16,709 bases of DNA. Source: Prochlorococcus sp. AG-455-E15 (lineage in GTDB: Bacteria > Cyanobacteriota > Cyanobacteriia > PCC-6307 > Cyanobiaceae). The stretch covers positions 1 through 16,709 of the forward strand of contig QCQS01000020.1 in NCBI GenBank assembly GCA_003212115.1. The letters run 5' to 3'. Position 1 is the stretch's first letter; each line of letters opens with the position of its first letter. The notes below the pieces were generated by a model, which saw only the letters and a list, made by a program, of their open reading frames with translations, ran no database searches and was not told the DNA's origin. Both the position numbers and the translations under genes were made by a program. This document shows, in pieces, positions 13,810 to 16,709 of the stretch.

Positions 13810-15080
13810 GTCCCAATTCTCAGGGAGTTGAAATTCTTTCTATTGGAACAGAGCTACTTTTAGGAAATATTATAAATACAAATGCTCAATGGATTTCTGA
13901 ACAATTGTCTCAATTAGGCCTAAATCACTTTAGGCAATCAACTGTGGGTGATAATTGTGAACGAATTATGAAAGTAATTCAAGAAATATCGAAAAGAAGT
14001 AATCTTCTAATTACAACAGGTGGATTGGGGCCCACCCCAGATGATTTAACTACTGAAGCAATAGCCAAATCTTTTAATGTATCTCTTTTTGAAAGACCGC
14101 ACTTATGGGATGAAATTAAACAAAAACTGCCAAACTCAAAACTCCACGACGATTCATCTAGCTTAAGAAAACAATGTCTCTTCCCAAAAAATGCCCAAAT
14201 AATTAATAACCCTAGGGGCACTGCCCCAGGAATGATATGGGAACCAATAAAAGGATTTACTATTCTTACTTTCCCTGGAGTGCCAAGTGAAATGAAAACT
14301 ATGTGGGATGATACGGCGTGTGATTTCATTAAAACCAAATTTTCAGATAATTATTCTTTTTATTCAAATACTCTTAAATTTACAGGTATTGGAGAATCTA
14401 GTGTTGCAGAAAGAATTAATGATCTATTAAATCTTAAAAACCCGACTGTTGCTCCATATGCAAACTTAGGAGAGGTTAAACTAAGAATCACAGCGCGAGC
14501 AAAGAATCAACTAGAAGCAAAAAATATAATTAAACCTGTAAAAGAAAAATTAAAAAAAGATTTTTCAAAATTTATTTTTGGAGAGGATAATGATACTCTC
14601 CCTAGCATTTTAATAAAAGAATTAACCGAGAGAAACCAAACTATTGTTTTTGCTGAATCCTGCACCGGAGGCCTTTTATCTTCATCAATAACATCAATAT
14701 CAGGCGCATCTCAAGTTTTTAAAGGTAGTATAGTTTCCTACAGTAATGAGCTAAAAAATTCATTATTAAATATTTCTGAAGAGAAGCTTACAAAATATGG
14801 AGCTGTTTCCGAAGAAGTTTGTAAGTCCATGGCAATTAATGTAAAAGAGAAATTAGGAGCAGATTGGGCAGTAGCAATTAGTGGAATAGCTGGTCCTAAC
14901 GGAGGCAGTGAAAATAAACCTGTTGGACTTGTTTATATCTCAATTGCAGGACCAAATAATCACATGACTAATATAAAAAAACTATTTAATTCAACACGAA
15001 ATAGAATTGAAATTCAAACACTAAGTGTAAACGTCTGTTTGAACAGCCTCAGATTAATCCTATTATCAAATAGTAAGTAA
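13806..15080 (+). CDS. cinA: CinA-type protein (nucleotide pyrophosphatase plus nicotinamide-nucleotide amidase domains)
   Basis: A two-domain 424-aa soluble protein. The N-terminal COG1058/MoCF-binding-like domain (about 7-175) contains GTELLLGNIINTN (14-26), TGGLGPTPDDLT (71-82) and FPGVPSEM (156-163). The C-terminal PncC amidase domain (about 265-424) contains AESCTGG (283-289) and SGIAGPNGG (359-367), the expected active-site segments for deamidating NMN to nicotinic acid mononucleotide. Together the family is tied to NAD recycling and removal of damaged nucleotides; the old name refers to competence induction in other bacteria, which need not apply here. The start codon ATGA overlaps the end of glyA. 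leuC starts 13 bases downstream, so it is an inner gene of the cluster. Confidence 0.95.
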   Translation: MSPNSQGVEILSIGTELLLGNIINTNAQWISEQLSQLGLNHFRQSTVGDNCERIMKVIQEISKRSNLLITTGGLGPTPDDLTTEAIAKSFNVSLFERPHLWDEIKQKLPNSKLHDDSSSLRKQCLFPKNAQIINNPRGTAPGMIWEPIKGFTILTFPGVPSEMKTMWDDTACDFIKTKFSDNYSFYSNTLKFTGIGESSVAERINDLLNLKNPTVAPYANLGEVKLRITARAKNQLEAKNIIKPVKEKLKKDFSKFIFGEDNDTLPSILIKELTERNQTIVFAESCTGGLLSSSITSISGASQVFKGSIVSYSNELKNSLLNISEEKLTKYGAVSEEVCKSMAINVKEKLGADWAVAISGIAGPNGGSENKPVGLVYISIAGPNNHMTNIKKLFNSTRNRIEIQTLSVNVCLNSLRLILLSNSK

Positions 15081-15093
15081 CTATTTTTACAAA

Positions 15094-16500
15094 TTGAGTC
15101 AAGATACCTTATTTGATAAAGTTTGGGATTTACATAAAGTTTCAAGTCTTCGAGGTGGATCTGATCAAATATTTATTGGTCTTCACCTTATCCATGAAGT
15201 AACAAGTCCTCAAGCATTTGGCGCTTTAAAAGACAAAAACTTAAAGGTAAGATTTCCTGATAGAACTGTGGCTACTGTTGATCATATTGTGCCAACAGAC
15301 AATCAGAATAGGCCTTTTAAGGATAATCTTGCGGAACAAATGATTGAAACACTTGAGAAGAATTGCTTAGAACATAAAATCAGATTTTTTAATATTGGTA
15401 GTGGGAATCAAGGAATAGTTCATGTGGTAGCTCCAGAATTAGGGTTAACTCAGCCAGGAATGACAATAGCTTGCGGAGATTCACATACTTCAACTCATGG
15501 AGCTTTTGGATCAATTGCTTTTGGGATTGGTACAAGCCAAGTAAGAGATGTTCTTGCTACCCAAACCATCGCCATGAACAAATTAAAGGTAAGGCAAATT
15601 TGGTGTGAAAATCAACTATCTGATGGGGTTTATGCTAAGGATTTAGTACTTCACATTATTCATAAGCTCGGTGTAAAGGCTGGAGTAGGTTTTGCATATG
15701 AGTTCGCAGGACCTGCGATTAATGCATTATCAATGGAAGAGAGAATGACTATATGTAATATGTCTATTGAAGGAGGCGCAAGATGCGGCTACATAAACCC
15801 TGATGAAAAAACCTTTAGTTACATTAAAAATAAATTATGCGCACCAAAAGACGAGCATTGGGAAAATGCGCTCAAATGGTGGAAATCATTAAAAAGTGAT
15901 GAAAATTCAATTTATGATGATGTAATTAATATAGACGCATCAAAAATAGAACCAACCGTTACCTGGGGGATTACTCCAGGCCAAAGTATAGGCATTAATG
16001 AACAAATACCTCTTTTAGATGAATTATCCCCTAATGATAAATTAGTTGCTGAAGAGGCTTTTGAATATATGAGTTTCAAGCCAGGACAATCAATAAAAGA
16101 TATTCCTGTAGAAGTTTGTTTTATAGGCAGTTGTACAAATGGTCGAATTAGTGACTTGAGAATTGCAGCTGAAGTATTAAAAGACAAAAAAGTATCTAAG
16201 AATGTAAAAGCATTTGTAGTACCAGGCTCAGAAAGAGTAGCCAATGAAGCAAAACAAGAGGGTCTAGATCAGATATTTAAGGATTCTGGATTTCAATGGA
16301 GAGAGCCAGGTTGCTCAATGTGTTTAGCAATGAATTCAGATAAGCTTATAGGTGATCAAGTTAGTGCTAGTTCTAGTAATAGAAATTTCAAGGGCAGACA
16401 GGGATCTCCAAACGGAAGGACGCTACTTATGAGTCCAGCAATGGTTGCTGCTGCTGCAATTAATGGCAAAGTTAGTGACGTTCGAGAATTTATCAACTAA
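15094..16500 (+). CDS. leuC: 3-isopropylmalate dehydratase large subunit
   Basis: Aconitase-family subunit that, with LeuD, isomerises 2-isopropylmalate to 3-isopropylmalate in leucine synthesis. The 4Fe-4S cysteines are Cys347 (CFIGSCTNGR), Cys407 and Cys410 (EPGCSMC). Substrate and active-site segments are HLIHEVTSPQAF (31-42), VDHIVPT (62-68), IACGDSHTSTHGAFG (125-139) and GRTLLMSPAMVAAAAING (441-458). At 468 aa it is complete. The start is TTG at 15094: translation then begins MSQDTLFDKVWD, matching the usual LeuC N-terminus, and no in-frame ATG lies nearby upstream. No Shine-Dalgarno is present, so coupling to cinA is likely. Its stop overlaps the leuD start by one base (TAATG). Confidence 0.97.
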   Translation: MSQDTLFDKVWDLHKVSSLRGGSDQIFIGLHLIHEVTSPQAFGALKDKNLKVRFPDRTVATVDHIVPTDNQNRPFKDNLAEQMIETLEKNCLEHKIRFFNIGSGNQGIVHVVAPELGLTQPGMTIACGDSHTSTHGAFGSIAFGIGTSQVRDVLATQTIAMNKLKVRQIWCENQLSDGVYAKDLVLHIIHKLGVKAGVGFAYEFAGPAINALSMEERMTICNMSIEGGARCGYINPDEKTFSYIKNKLCAPKDEHWENALKWWKSLKSDENSIYDDVINIDASKIEPTVTWGITPGQSIGINEQIPLLDELSPNDKLVAEEAFEYMSFKPGQSIKDIPVEVCFIGSCTNGRISDLRIAAEVLKDKKVSKNVKAFVVPGSERVANEAKQEGLDQIFKDSGFQWREPGCSMCLAMNSDKLIGDQVSASSSNRNFKGRQGSPNGRTLLMSPAMVAAAAINGKVSDVREFIN

Positions 16501-16709
16501 TGAAATCCGAGTTTACCCCACCAATTGGAAAAATTACACAAATAAAAGGGAAATGTGTCTCCTTGATTGGTAACGACATTGATACAGATCGAATAATTCC
16601 AGCACGTTTCTTAAAGTGTGTTAACTTTGATTCATTGGGTGAATCTGTTTTTGCAGATGATAGAAAAAATTTAAAGGGAAGGCATCCTTTTGATCTTGAG
16701 GAAAACCAA
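16500..16709 (+). CDS. leuD: 3-isopropylmalate dehydratase small subunit, 3' end cut by window edge
   Basis: Only the first 70 codons are inside the window, and the frame is open at the edge. The translation begins MKSEFTPPIGKITQIKG and contains GNDIDTDRIIPARFLK (about 24-39), the aconitase-swivel signature of LeuD, followed by an FADDRKN stretch (about 49-55) and HPFDLE. Full-length LeuD is around 200 aa, so about two thirds lie outside. The ATG shares its A with the leuC stop, the normal LeuC-LeuD coupling arrangement for subunits of one enzyme. Confidence 0.93.
   Translation, partial: MKSEFTPPIGKITQIKGKCVSLIGNDIDTDRIIPARFLKCVNFDSLGESVFADDRKNLKGRHPFDLEENQ

Noticed and set aside
13979..14338. 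Minus-strand frame of 119 codons in cinA, and a similar one in leuC (15912-16244)
   Set aside because: Both are antisense to well-conserved enzymes and show no family features.
1..16709. CRISPR array, defence island, prophage or insertion sequence
   Set aside because: No regularly spaced repeats, no terminal inverted repeats and no transposase, nuclease-operon or phage protein signatures; every large gene is a recognisable or conserved-looking core gene.

Overview
The window looks like chromosomal core DNA from a high-light-adapted Prochlorococcus or a very close picocyanobacterial relative. The evidence is strong AT-richness, very tight gene packing, almost no Shine-Dalgarno sequences, and several cyanobacteria-only families (a DUF3155-like protein, a DUF3181-like protein, a Hik2/CSK-like sensor kinase, a cyanobacterial/plant-type IspH). 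I see no phage genes, transposases, integrases, CRISPR arrays or toxin-antitoxin modules. The assignment rests on sequence character alone, because no search could be run.

Layout. Positions 1-958 (-) hold tgt, cut by the window edge. A short divergent gap leads to cobS (+, about 1057-1797), which overlaps the 3' end of a Hik2/CSK-like histidine kinase (-, 1775-2911). A 250-base intergenic region holds an AT palindrome, a possible hairpin, a promoter-like element and an inverted repeat. It leads into a small DUF3155-like gene (+, 3162-3530), the only gene here with an obvious Shine-Dalgarno. A serine esterase (-) meets it tail to tail, and purH (+, 4178-5731) starts divergently from the esterase. 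Next, all on the minus strand, come a DoxX-family membrane protein, ispH, the ammonium transporter gene amt (with a strong terminator after it and an NtcA box before it) and sfsA. murJ (+, 10165-11733) is followed by a minus-strand pair of small genes (a two-helix membrane protein and a DUF3181-like protein). Then come tRNA-Arg(ACG) and a plus-strand cluster glyA-cinA-leuC-leuD, with leuD cut by the right edge.

Functionally this is mostly housekeeping: tRNA modification (Tgt), corrinoid assembly (CobS), redox-type signalling (the kinase), purine and one-carbon metabolism (PurH, GlyA), isoprenoid precursors (IspH), nitrogen uptake (Amt under probable NtcA control), lipid II flipping (MurJ), NAD recycling/nucleotide repair (CinA) and leucine synthesis (LeuCD).

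I found no convincing undescribed multi-gene system. The items most worth a second look are the structured upstream region of the DUF3155-like gene together with that charge-polarised protein, the kinase with an early cysteine that may match the iron-sulfur ligand of CSK, the amt control region, and the overlapping convergent gene ends that leave no room for terminators.
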